Source of the DNA: Nitrospirales bacterium
Lineage (GTDB): Bacteria; Nitrospirota; Nitrospiria; Nitrospirales; UBA8639
NCBI GenBank assembly: GCA_021603905.1
Contig: BQIU01000009.1
Location: forward strand, 20,685-84,684
Length of the DNA stretch: 64,000 nt
Direction of reading: 5' to 3'
Below are positions 45,754 through 52,737 of the stretch, in pieces. The number at the start of each line of letters is the position of its first letter. Position 1 is the first letter of the stretch. Below the pieces are notes generated by a model, which was given only the letters and a program-made list of their open reading frames with translations, did no database searches and had not been told where the DNA came from. The position numbers and the translations under genes were made by a program.

Positions 45754-46773
45754 ATGTACGTAACCGCAACTGGATTGGTCTGTTCCGTCGGCTGGAATGC
45801 AGCTTCAGCCTGTGCTGCTATGCGTGCCGGCATTGCTAATTTTGTGCAACTGCCATATCACGATAATGAAGGTGAACCTATTATGGGCGGACTTGTGCCA
45901 GAATTAGCTAGTGGATTAACACAGAAGGGACGGTTGATCGACTTGCTCGCAATGGCTATATCTGATTGTCTAGAGGCCAACATCCCCGAACCTCTCGACA
46001 AAGTGCCATTACTTGTTGGAATGGCTGAACCTGATCGACCTGGAGGTGGAGCTGGCCTGGCTCCTAACATTATCGAGCAAGCTCAAGAAAGGTTAGGTAT
46101 CCGATTCCATCCGAAACTTTCCCGAGTGTTCCCAAACGGTCATACCTCGGGATTCGAAGCACTGGCATATACCAAAGAACTTTTTATTAGCGGTGGCCAC
46201 TCTTTTTGCTTGATTTGTGGAGTCGATTCTTACATGAATGCTGCTTCACTGTTGTGGTTGAACCAGCATTTGAGACTCAAAACAACTGAGAACTCTGACG
46301 GCATCATTCCTGGTGAAGCTGGAGCCGCCGTCCTGGTTCAACGTGAGGTAGGAAATAATTCAAGTACGATTCTTAAAGTTAGTGGTTTGGGATTCGCCCA
46401 TGAACATGCATATGTTCTTTCAGAGGAACCACTGCTTGGGCTTGGTCTTGCAGAAGCTGTAGGCATCGCTCTTAGTCAAGCAGGAGTCCAGATGCACGAA
46501 GTGGATTTCCGTGTGTCCGATGTGACTGGTGAGGGTTATGGATTCAAAGAACAAGCTCTGTCCCTGGGACGTTTAATGCGGCTACGCCGCGAAGATTTAC
46601 CAATCTGGCATTATGCCGATTCGATTGGAGACATAGGTGCTGCAGCAGGCATTAGTGAGCTGGTAGTAAGCATGCACAGCTTCGCCAAAAACTATGCGCC
46701 AGGTAATAGGGCCCTGTGTTATACAGGTTCAGTGCTTGGAAGTCGAGCGGTTGCAGTTGTTGAGCGAGAGTAA
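45754..46773 (+). CDS. Beta-ketoacyl-synthase-like (thiolase-fold) T6SS accessory protein
   Basis: Protein of 339 residues. The opening YVTATGLVCSVGWNAASACAAMRAGI and the middle IPGEAGAAVLVQRE follow the ketoacyl-synthase fold. At the place of the nucleophilic cysteine the sequence reads FPNGHTSGFEALAYTKELF, with no Cys, so condensing activity is doubtful. Such degenerate KAS-like genes occur with DUF2169 and PAAR genes in T6SS cassettes; a chaperone or adaptor role is inferred. It starts six bases after the DUF2169 stop. Confidence 0.72.
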   Translation: MYVTATGLVCSVGWNAASACAAMRAGIANFVQLPYHDNEGEPIMGGLVPELASGLTQKGRLIDLLAMAISDCLEANIPEPLDKVPLLVGMAEPDRPGGGAGLAPNIIEQAQERLGIRFHPKLSRVFPNGHTSGFEALAYTKELFISGGHSFCLICGVDSYMNAASLLWLNQHLRLKTTENSDGIIPGEAGAAVLVQREVGNNSSTILKVSGLGFAHEHAYVLSEEPLLGLGLAEAVGIALSQAGVQMHEVDFRVSDVTGEGYGFKEQALSLGRLMRLRREDLPIWHYADSIGDIGAAAGISELVVSMHSFAKNYAPGNRALCYTGSVLGSRAVAVVERE

Positions 46774-46823
46774 CAGGGAACCGAAATGATATTCTGGGCT
46801 TTTCAATCTCAAAAGGATAACAA

Positions 46824-47924
46824 ATGAGTAACGAAGTTTATGCGAACGGTAGTGCTGTTTCCTGTAAGTCTGGCGATGGAAAAGTAATAGCATCATTCCC
46901 AGATGTATGTATGAGTCCGCCATCTCCTCCTGCAGGTCCAATTCCTGTCCCTTATCCGAACACCTCTTTCTCCAAAGATATGAAGAACGGGAGCAAGACC
47001 GTTAAGGTTAATGGTAAGGAAGTGATGCTGAAAGACAAGTCCTACTACAAGACGTCACCTTTGGGAAATGAAGCTGCCACTCGGAGTTTTGGTTCCAACA
47101 TCATGAGTCACCAAATCACTGGGAAAACTTACTTTGTCATGTGGTCCATGGATGTGAAGTTTGAGGGCGAGAATGTGGATCGTCACACAGATCTCACCAC
47201 GTCAAATCATGGGAGTTATCCGGCAGGGGTAGTGGTGCCGAATCCTGAGATGGAGAAACTAGCATTGGCCAGGATCGCTGATAATGCCTGTCCGTGCTGT
47301 GACAAGAAAGATTGTCCTGCAGCTTTTCAGCCCGGCGATCAGGCCTTGGGGTTTAAAGAGTATTACGATATCCCATTAGGAAGAGATGCTACTGGCAAGA
47401 AAATTAAGGTGGAAGCAGTGAGCCCTCGACAAGAGCAAAGGCTTAAGCAATTCAACGAAGAGATCAAGCCCAGATTGTTGAGTTGCTCATGCACACCGCC
47501 AAACGAAATCCTACCAGAACCGCCATGCGATGTTTTTCGCCAAATAGATCAGCCACGTTACAAGGATATCGAAGGTAAATGGGAGGAAAAAGGAGTCAAG
47601 CAGAATTATCGAGATTGGTATGAGAAAACACATGGAGTCTCGTTGAAAGGACCGAGCGAAATTCTATCAGGACTTGTTGCTTCACTAGGGCCTGAAATCG
47701 CAGCGATTTTGGATGCGGATCGTAAGTTAAGCAAAGGTGATCCTAAGAGAAAAGACTGGGATGATCTTACAAAGGAGGCTAACAGTAAGGCGAGAATAAA
47801 TCACAAAACTCCCAAAGAAGCTGGGGGGTGCCCCACAAATCCAAATAATCTTCAGCCGCAGCAAACGCTATGCGATGCATGTCAGGAAATAGATACTTTC
47901 ATGACTGATAACTGGCAAGGATGA
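46824..47924 (+). CDS. PAAR-like (DUF4150) T6SS effector with C-terminal toxin-like module
   Basis: Protein of 366 residues. The N-terminal DUF4150/PAAR-like domain (SFPDVCMSPPSPPAGPIPVPYPNTSFSKD shown in part) caps the VgrG tip. A cysteine-rich middle (ACPCCDKKDCPA, about 154-165) follows. The last ~50 residues contain NHKTPKEAGGCP, NNLQP and LCDACQEID, a His/Asn/Cys pattern like zinc-binding HNH-type nucleases; this assignment is tentative. The stop overlaps the next gene's start, as in effector/immunity pairs. An AAAGGATAAC site precedes the ATG. Confidence 0.75.
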   Translation: MSNEVYANGSAVSCKSGDGKVIASFPDVCMSPPSPPAGPIPVPYPNTSFSKDMKNGSKTVKVNGKEVMLKDKSYYKTSPLGNEAATRSFGSNIMSHQITGKTYFVMWSMDVKFEGENVDRHTDLTTSNHGSYPAGVVVPNPEMEKLALARIADNACPCCDKKDCPAAFQPGDQALGFKEYYDIPLGRDATGKKIKVEAVSPRQEQRLKQFNEEIKPRLLSCSCTPPNEILPEPPCDVFRQIDQPRYKDIEGKWEEKGVKQNYRDWYEKTHGVSLKGPSEILSGLVASLGPEIAAILDADRKLSKGDPKRKDWDDLTKEANSKARINHKTPKEAGGCPTNPNNLQPQQTLCDACQEIDTFMTDNWQG

Positions 47925-48763
47925 TGGAAATGAAAGGTACGTTCTATGCTGACCATCTTGACTGGACTTCATACGGGTACTCATTCATTCCGATATTGGC
48001 CAACGACCCGGAACTTTCTATGGATCCGAATTCTTCTGCATGGATTAGATTGGAAGAAATCGTTAATAGATCTAAATTAGGTAACTTCACCGAACTAAAC
48101 CAGGTAATTGCCATGTACTACACGAGTCAGCTTGGGTGGGTACTGAAAAGAACCTGTATCGAGGTCCTTGGTGATATTAGCACAACTTCTATTTTTCATC
48201 GAATGATGGCAGATTTAAAGGGCTATTTTGACCCAGACAAGGCTATAGACTTTTGCAGTGCATTCAGAGCATGGGGCAGCTTATCAGCAGTTCCTACAAT
48301 TGCTTTTCAATATCACAAGTTTAAAGGTTTTGATGATTTCAAAGTAGTTCCGCTTTTTCTGTCGTCATTGCTTGAATCTGAATGGGGACCAATTTCGAAT
48401 GCACCCGGTGCCGACGACATAGATGAATATTATGACATTGTCATGATGCGATACAATGAGCTCAAAAAACGTTTTGGAACTGACCAAGTAATCGTTTTTA
48501 ATGGAAAGTTATTCGGCGTCATTCCTCTTGCAAATTTGGCCTTGACTCGGTTAAGTGATAGTCCGTTTGATAGAACCTTTCAACGGTTTTTTCGCCGACG
48601 GTTTGAAGCCTCTACTGGAATTAATTGCACGGCCTTATTCGCCGATGGAATTTTTCAAGGTCTTAAGGCAGCTGAGATGATTGAAAGGTTTCTGGGAAGT
48701 TCCGAAGCCGCTAGATATGAAGACGGCGTCCGCTATTTTTTCGGTCACCGCATCCCGGACTGA
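47921..48763 (+). CDS. Candidate cytoplasmic immunity protein for the PAAR effector
   Basis: Protein of about 280 residues, helix-rich, with no signal peptide and no recognised family. Segments such as LGWVLKRTCIEVLGDISTTSIFHRMM suggest HEAT-like repeats. The start overlaps the PAAR-effector stop (ATGATGG); a later in-frame ATG at 47930 is possible. Tight coupling to a putative nuclease effector and a cytoplasmic location are what is expected of its immunity protein. Other options, such as an adaptor, cannot be excluded. Confidence 0.5.
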   Translation: MMEMKGTFYADHLDWTSYGYSFIPILANDPELSMDPNSSAWIRLEEIVNRSKLGNFTELNQVIAMYYTSQLGWVLKRTCIEVLGDISTTSIFHRMMADLKGYFDPDKAIDFCSAFRAWGSLSAVPTIAFQYHKFKGFDDFKVVPLFLSSLLESEWGPISNAPGADDIDEYYDIVMMRYNELKKRFGTDQVIVFNGKLFGVIPLANLALTRLSDSPFDRTFQRFFRRRFEASTGINCTALFADGIFQGLKAAEMIERFLGSSEAARYEDGVRYFFGHRIPD

Positions 48764-48776
48764 GAATTTTTCCCTC

Positions 48777-50039
48777 ATGGATGAAACCGTGAAAAATGTA
48801 ATTCCGGAAATAGTTCAACAACATGCTGAAGAAACTGCCTTCCTCTGGTTGCAGCGTGAAAATGCCATTTGTGCCCCTCATTATGATTTGAAAGATTTGA
48901 CCAAACATGATGAGCGTGTTGAGGCGCATATAGATGGCTTACGGATTGCTGGTGAACCTGGGTGGGAGATTTGCAGAGAGCAGTTAGGTCAGGAAGAGCC
49001 GGGAGAAGTGTTTGCTGCTTCAGTGATGGCCTTTGAGAGTGGACGGAAGGAGTGGATAGATGCTGTTTTGGAAGTTGGATCAAAGTCGTATGTACTTTTT
49101 CGCGGGGTAGTATCTGCTCTAGGTTGGCTGCCTTTTGAGCAAGCATCGGCACTTATTGAAAAATTGCTATCTGATGAATCTCCTGTTCTTAAGAGAATAG
49201 GATTAGCGGCGAGTTCGATTCATCGACAAGATCCGGACGAAATTTTGAAAACTGCTCTTACTCATGAGAATCTAACCTTGAGAGCTCGTGCGCTGAAGGC
49301 CGTTGGGGAATTAGGCAGAACGGATCTTTTGAATGACGTTAGAGTTCACTGCCATTCTGAAGATGTTTTATGCCGTTTGGCGGCTGCTTGGTCGTCTGCT
49401 CGATTAGGCGACACTTCATCTATCTCAGTCTTGAAGGAATTAGTGCTCAGCGGTGAGCACATGGCTGAGCGTGCTGGAGCGATGGCTTTGCGGCGAATGG
49501 CGATCAAAGAGGCCCACGCTTGGCAACGAGAGTTAACAAATCAACCTGAGTCGCATCGCTTGGCGGTGCAAGCCGTTGGAGTAATCGGTGATCCAGTTTC
49601 TATGTCTTGGCTCATAGAACAAATGGCTATTCCGGATGTTGCTCGGGTAGCTGGTGAATCATTTAGCATGATCACTGGTGTGGATTTAGCCTACGATGAT
49701 TTAGACGGCGAATGGCCGGAGGAGTTTGATGCTGGGCCCACGGAAGATCCCGAAGATGAGAACGTTGAAATGGATGCTGATGAAGATTTGTCCTGGCCGA
49801 ACCCCGAATTACTTCAAAAATGGTGGAGCAACAACAAGCTGAGTTACCAAAACGGTACACGGTATCTTTGTGGCAAACCAATGACGATTGATTCGCTTAA
49901 TGAAGTTCTTAAGACCGGCTACCAACGCCAACGCATGGCTGCCGCCATCGAACTGGCCATCCGTCAACCGGATACACCACTTTTCGAAACCCGCGCACCG
50001 GGATTCAGGCAACAGCAACTTTTGAGGGGAAGGATTTAG
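48777..50039 (+). CDS. TIGR02270-like HEAT-repeat T6SS-associated protein
   Basis: Protein of 420 residues from the ATG at 48777, 13 bases after the previous gene; the longer frame overlaps it and is rejected. HEAT-like helical repeats are clear (VLKRIGLAASSIHRQDPDEIL; LRARALKAVGELGR; CRLAAAWSSARLGD; HRLAVQAVGVIGDP), followed by a WWSNN...YLCGKP block and a C-terminal RAPGFRQQQL motif. This matches the TIGR02270 family common beside T6SS effector cassettes. The role is unknown. Confidence 0.75.
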   Translation: MDETVKNVIPEIVQQHAEETAFLWLQRENAICAPHYDLKDLTKHDERVEAHIDGLRIAGEPGWEICREQLGQEEPGEVFAASVMAFESGRKEWIDAVLEVGSKSYVLFRGVVSALGWLPFEQASALIEKLLSDESPVLKRIGLAASSIHRQDPDEILKTALTHENLTLRARALKAVGELGRTDLLNDVRVHCHSEDVLCRLAAAWSSARLGDTSSISVLKELVLSGEHMAERAGAMALRRMAIKEAHAWQRELTNQPESHRLAVQAVGVIGDPVSMSWLIEQMAIPDVARVAGESFSMITGVDLAYDDLDGEWPEEFDAGPTEDPEDENVEMDADEDLSWPNPELLQKWWSNNKLSYQNGTRYLCGKPMTIDSLNEVLKTGYQRQRMAAAIELAIRQPDTPLFETRAPGFRQQQLLRGRI

Positions 50040-50093
50040 AGTTGCATATTTATTGGAGAAAACACATGAAATTAGAAGAGGACCCGGTAAAAC

Positions 50094-51023
50094 ATGCCAG
50101 GTGAAAAAGAAGGAATCCTTGGGAGATCACAGCCAGTTGCTGCGTTTTCCAATAAAAGAGTATCTCGCCAGTTTCCGTCTTCTGCAAGGCAGTGTCATCG
50201 TCAAAGTATAGGGGCCGGAAGGGCTTCGGCAAAAACATTGTCGTATTGGGGCGTAGGGGACCTCTCTTACCTTGTGCAGGATGAGTGTAATGCCCAAGAT
50301 ATTGAGCTCGTAGTCTTTGATGAAGAACACTTCCGCGAATTTGTTAAAGAGTTCGTGGGGGATGTGCACTGGGTTGCCCAGAATGTTGGGGCGGGGACCT
50401 TTACAGATGTGCAGATGATCAAAGCAATCGCCCAAAAAGTAGGCGCCATTAAATATTACGTCAAAACCTACAATGGGCGGAGTTATCTCATCTTTAAAGG
50501 GTATGCTGGGTTGCGACAGGTTTTGAAGGGGACGCGATACAGAGATATTTGGGGAAACAAAAAGCTTTTGAGCCTTGCTTTAGGGAAAGCTGGCTTAGGA
50601 AAAAATGCTCTAATGAGCGGTGTCTGGTCTGTGGCTTTACTAACTACTACGAATGTTATGGAATTTCTTGTTCGTGACGAATTGACGTGGGCAGACTTAG
50701 GAGCCAATGTGACAGTAGATCTTGGGGTTTCTGCCGTTGCCACTGCAGCAGGAGCATTGGTAGCAACAAAACTCGCTGCGGCAGGGGGAGTAATGTTTGC
50801 TGTGACTCCTATCGGTCTGGGCATCGTCGTGTCAATAGGAGTTGGCTTGATCCTTGGCAAGATTGCAGATAAAACGGGGCTTAAAAAGTCTATAAGTGCT
50901 TTTTTTAAAAAGATGAAAAAGGACTTAGAGGAAGCCAATCGAAAAGCCAACTGGTGGCTGCATTACATCAATACTCCAGAGGGCATTTGGTGGTTACAAG
51001 GCTGCCTGAAGTGGGGGTGTTGA
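50094..51023 (+). CDS. Candidate membrane-active T6SS effector (hydrophobic hairpin protein), 5' end uncertain
   Basis: Open frame of 309 residues. The convincing part starts near residue 50 (GVGDLSYLVQDECNAQDIELVVFDEEHF), continues through YYVKTYNGRSYLIFKGYAGLR, and contains two long hydrophobic segments (about residues 205-260, rich in Ala, Gly and Val) before a Lys-rich helix. This recalls pore-forming or membrane-disrupting toxins. The first ~45 residues (Arg/Ser-rich) look like an out-of-frame reading: another frame there encodes a more protein-like stretch (HSQLLRFPIKEYLASFRLLQ) before a stop. So the 5' end may be frameshifted. A 12-codon frame at 50066 carries the best ribosome site. 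It closes the vgrG cassette. Confidence 0.55.
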   Translation: MPGEKEGILGRSQPVAAFSNKRVSRQFPSSARQCHRQSIGAGRASAKTLSYWGVGDLSYLVQDECNAQDIELVVFDEEHFREFVKEFVGDVHWVAQNVGAGTFTDVQMIKAIAQKVGAIKYYVKTYNGRSYLIFKGYAGLRQVLKGTRYRDIWGNKKLLSLALGKAGLGKNALMSGVWSVALLTTTNVMEFLVRDELTWADLGANVTVDLGVSAVATAAGALVATKLAAAGGVMFAVTPIGLGIVVSIGVGLILGKIADKTGLKKSISAFFKKMKKDLEEANRKANWWLHYINTPEGIWWLQGCLKWGC

Positions 51024-51111
51024 AAGTCACGAAACGAAAAAAGAACTAGGGTCAGATCTTTGTGTTGTTGGTAAATAAATCACTATGAGACAGTATTAGT
51101 TTTGTGCGATT

Positions 51112-51208
51112 ACCTTCGACTCTTCGACAAGCCATTCGATCCTTCGGTGAACTCAGGACTCATGACATGCTCAGGGCTCAGGGTGACCTTCGACAAGCTC
51201 AGGATGAA
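51112..51208. repeat. Interspersed repeat cluster K
   Basis: Several diverged units (CTTCGACTCTTCGACAAGCC; CCTTCGACAAGCTCAGGATG) mark the end of the effector cassette. The gap 51024-51441 otherwise holds only the vapC tail fragment. Confidence 0.7.
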
Positions 51209-51220
51209 ATTAGGGTCGCG

Positions 51221-51348
51221 CTAGATCAACTGCAGGGGAAGCCACTTTGCGATGTTCGAGAAGTCTTTATCTGTGGTTAAGAGGTGGCAGTGGTGATTAA
51301 TGGCAACTGCGGCGATTTGACAGTCTGGGGTAGATAGGTTCAGACCCT
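51221..51348 (-). pseudogene. Duplicated 3' fragment of vapC (PIN-domain toxin)
   Basis: About 128 bases repeat the end of the vapC remnant at 52086-52213 with about six differences. It encodes the PIN C-terminus (ending LPLQLI) but has no start. Together the two copies form direct repeats around the hicBA module. Confidence 0.75.
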
Positions 51349-51441
51349 GGTTTATTTTGGTTGTGCACTCTGGGGTCGAGAAATAATTTTATAGAAAAAG
51401 TGACCGTTATTTTCACTGTTATAGGAGAATAACACTTTGAG

Positions 51442-51666
51442 TCAGCAACGTAGAAATTCTGCTTGGTCGACTCCAGCTTGCTTCAGAATCGCCCGTAGCG
51501 TGCCTTCTGGCATATCGCCAGGATGATTAGGGATAGTTGTGTAACGACGAGTCACGGCATTGCACCAGATTTCGTGACTGCCTGAAGCTTGGCGGTCAAA
51601 CTCAAAACCGAATTGCTTTAATTTTTTGACGATATCCCGGTACTTAAAGCCGGCTAGTCGTCCCAT
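51442..51666 (-). CDS. hicA: HicA-family mRNA interferase toxin
   Basis: Protein of 74 residues with the double-stranded-RNA-binding-like HicA fold: KYRDIVKKLKQFGFEFDRQASGSHEIW with the active-site-type His in GSHEIW, then IPNHPGDMPEGTLRAILKQAG. It cleaves mRNA when free of HicB. The start overlaps the hicB stop (TGATG). Here antitoxin precedes toxin. The pair sits between vapC fragments, away from T6SS genes. Confidence 0.85.
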   Translation of the reverse strand: MGRLAGFKYRDIVKKLKQFGFEFDRQASGSHEIWCNAVTRRYTTIPNHPGDMPEGTLRAILKQAGVDQAEFLRC

Positions 51667-51896
51667 CAGGCATTCACAATGACGGGATAATCAAATTTGT
51701 CGTTTGCGGGCGCGAGGGGCAACGCTCCTTCACGCTCTTGTTGTACCTCAAGAAGCTTTTTGGCCACATCGCGGGCAATTTCGATCGTTTCTTGAATGGT
51801 GCGCCCTTGCGCAACTAAACCTTGCACTTCATCTGACGTCGCAAGGTAAACCCCTTCCGGCAATTTCTCGATATGCAAGTTTACAATTCGCTCCAT
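51666..51896 (-). CDS. hicB: HicB-family antitoxin (short form)
   Basis: Protein of 76 residues. LEKLPEGVYLATSDEVQGLVAQG-type residues (IEKLPEGVYLATSDEVQGL) and TIQETIEIARDVAKKLLE are typical of the partial RNase H fold of HicB. No C-terminal DNA-binding domain is visible, so autoregulation may be indirect. The ATG at 51896 follows a good AAGGAGAG site. Confidence 0.8.
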   Translation of the reverse strand: MERIVNLHIEKLPEGVYLATSDEVQGLVAQGRTIQETIEIARDVAKKLLEVQQEREGALPLAPANDKFDYPVIVNA

Positions 51897-52085
51897 ATTC
51901 CGCTCTCCTTGGGATCACTTCGGACTGCTCTTTTGCCTGAATATATCATATCTAAGTCACAGTATCGTGTCGATAGCAGGTTGATATCGACAAAGCTGTG
52001 CTGCAGCATGCTTCCTAGATCTTCTGTTTGAAACATATCTGTGGTTATGTGGGTGATCGAGCTTCAGAAAATCCCATCTTCAAGG

Positions 52086-52485
52086 CTAGATCAACTGCAG
52101 GGGAAGCCACTTTGCGATGTTCGAGAAGTCTTTATCTGTGGTTAAGAGGTGACAGTGGTGATTGAGGGCAACTGCGGCGATTTGACAGTTTGGGGTAGAT
52201 AGGCTCAGGCCCTTTGCTGTAGCCTGACGGCGAAGTTTGGCTGCTGTGACAAAGTCACTTCGGGTTACGGAGAGTAAGGGAAAGGCTTCAAAGTAAGACG
52301 CGACTTTTTTGAAAGTGCTTTCTTGTCGAAAGTTCTGAAGAATTTTTTGCAGAGTGATTCCAATTAAGACAATATCTTGCATGTCTAACAATAAGTTTTG
52401 AAGTTTTTTCGACTGACTGATGGTTGGCAGGACTATTTTTTCGAAGAGAGAGTGACCAGACTGACGTATCAACTAAGACGGTCAT
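52086..52485 (-). pseudogene. vapC: vapC (PIN-domain toxin), frameshifted
   Basis: Two overlapping frames make up one PIN protein. MTVLVDTSVWSLSLRKNS begins at 52485 in one frame; the body (SQSKKLQNLLLDMQDIVLIG through LLTTDKDFSNIAKWLPLQLI) is in another, joined near 52400-52440. The first Asp (LVDTS) and a late Asp (TTDKDF) remain. The Glu usual in LQEILQGF is Lys (LQKILQNF). The frameshift and the lost acidic residue indicate an inactive toxin. No ribosome site precedes the start, but it overlaps the vapB remnant stop as in intact vapBC operons. Confidence 0.8.
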
Positions 52486-52625
52486 TTTTGTTTTTGCGCT
52501 GCTTTGTAATTATATTTCGGGTCCCATTCAAGAGTTCTAAATATCTCAAGGATTTTTTTCTGTTTACGACGTGTGACATATTCACTGAATTTTCATTGAC
52601 TGCTTGCCGAGTTTTCCCGTTCTTC
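52482..52625 (-). pseudogene. vapB: vapB antitoxin remnant, frameshifted and truncated
   Basis: Not a full open frame. Reading the minus strand upstream of vapC gives GKTRQAVNE in one frame and, after a shift near 52570, SEYVTRRKQKKILEIFRTLE then WDPKYNYKAAQKQK to a stop overlapping the vapC ATG. The LEWDPKYNYKA ending is typical of VapB antitoxins paired with PIN toxins. The N-terminal third is absent. Confidence 0.6.
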
Positions 52626-52737
52626 CTACATACTTCGCCCGCATACGTTTCGTCCCTCTTTCCAAATTAAGTTAAATCGGTATACTAATCTTGATTATTG
52701 CCCCATCATTTGTCCCAGTTATCTTGACACGACCCGT

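Noticed and set aside
51960..52000. GTATCGTGTCGATAGC near the hicB upstream region as a fourth copy of the 35-bp element
   Set aside because: Half-sites and spacings do not match; only a partial TATC/GATA resemblance.
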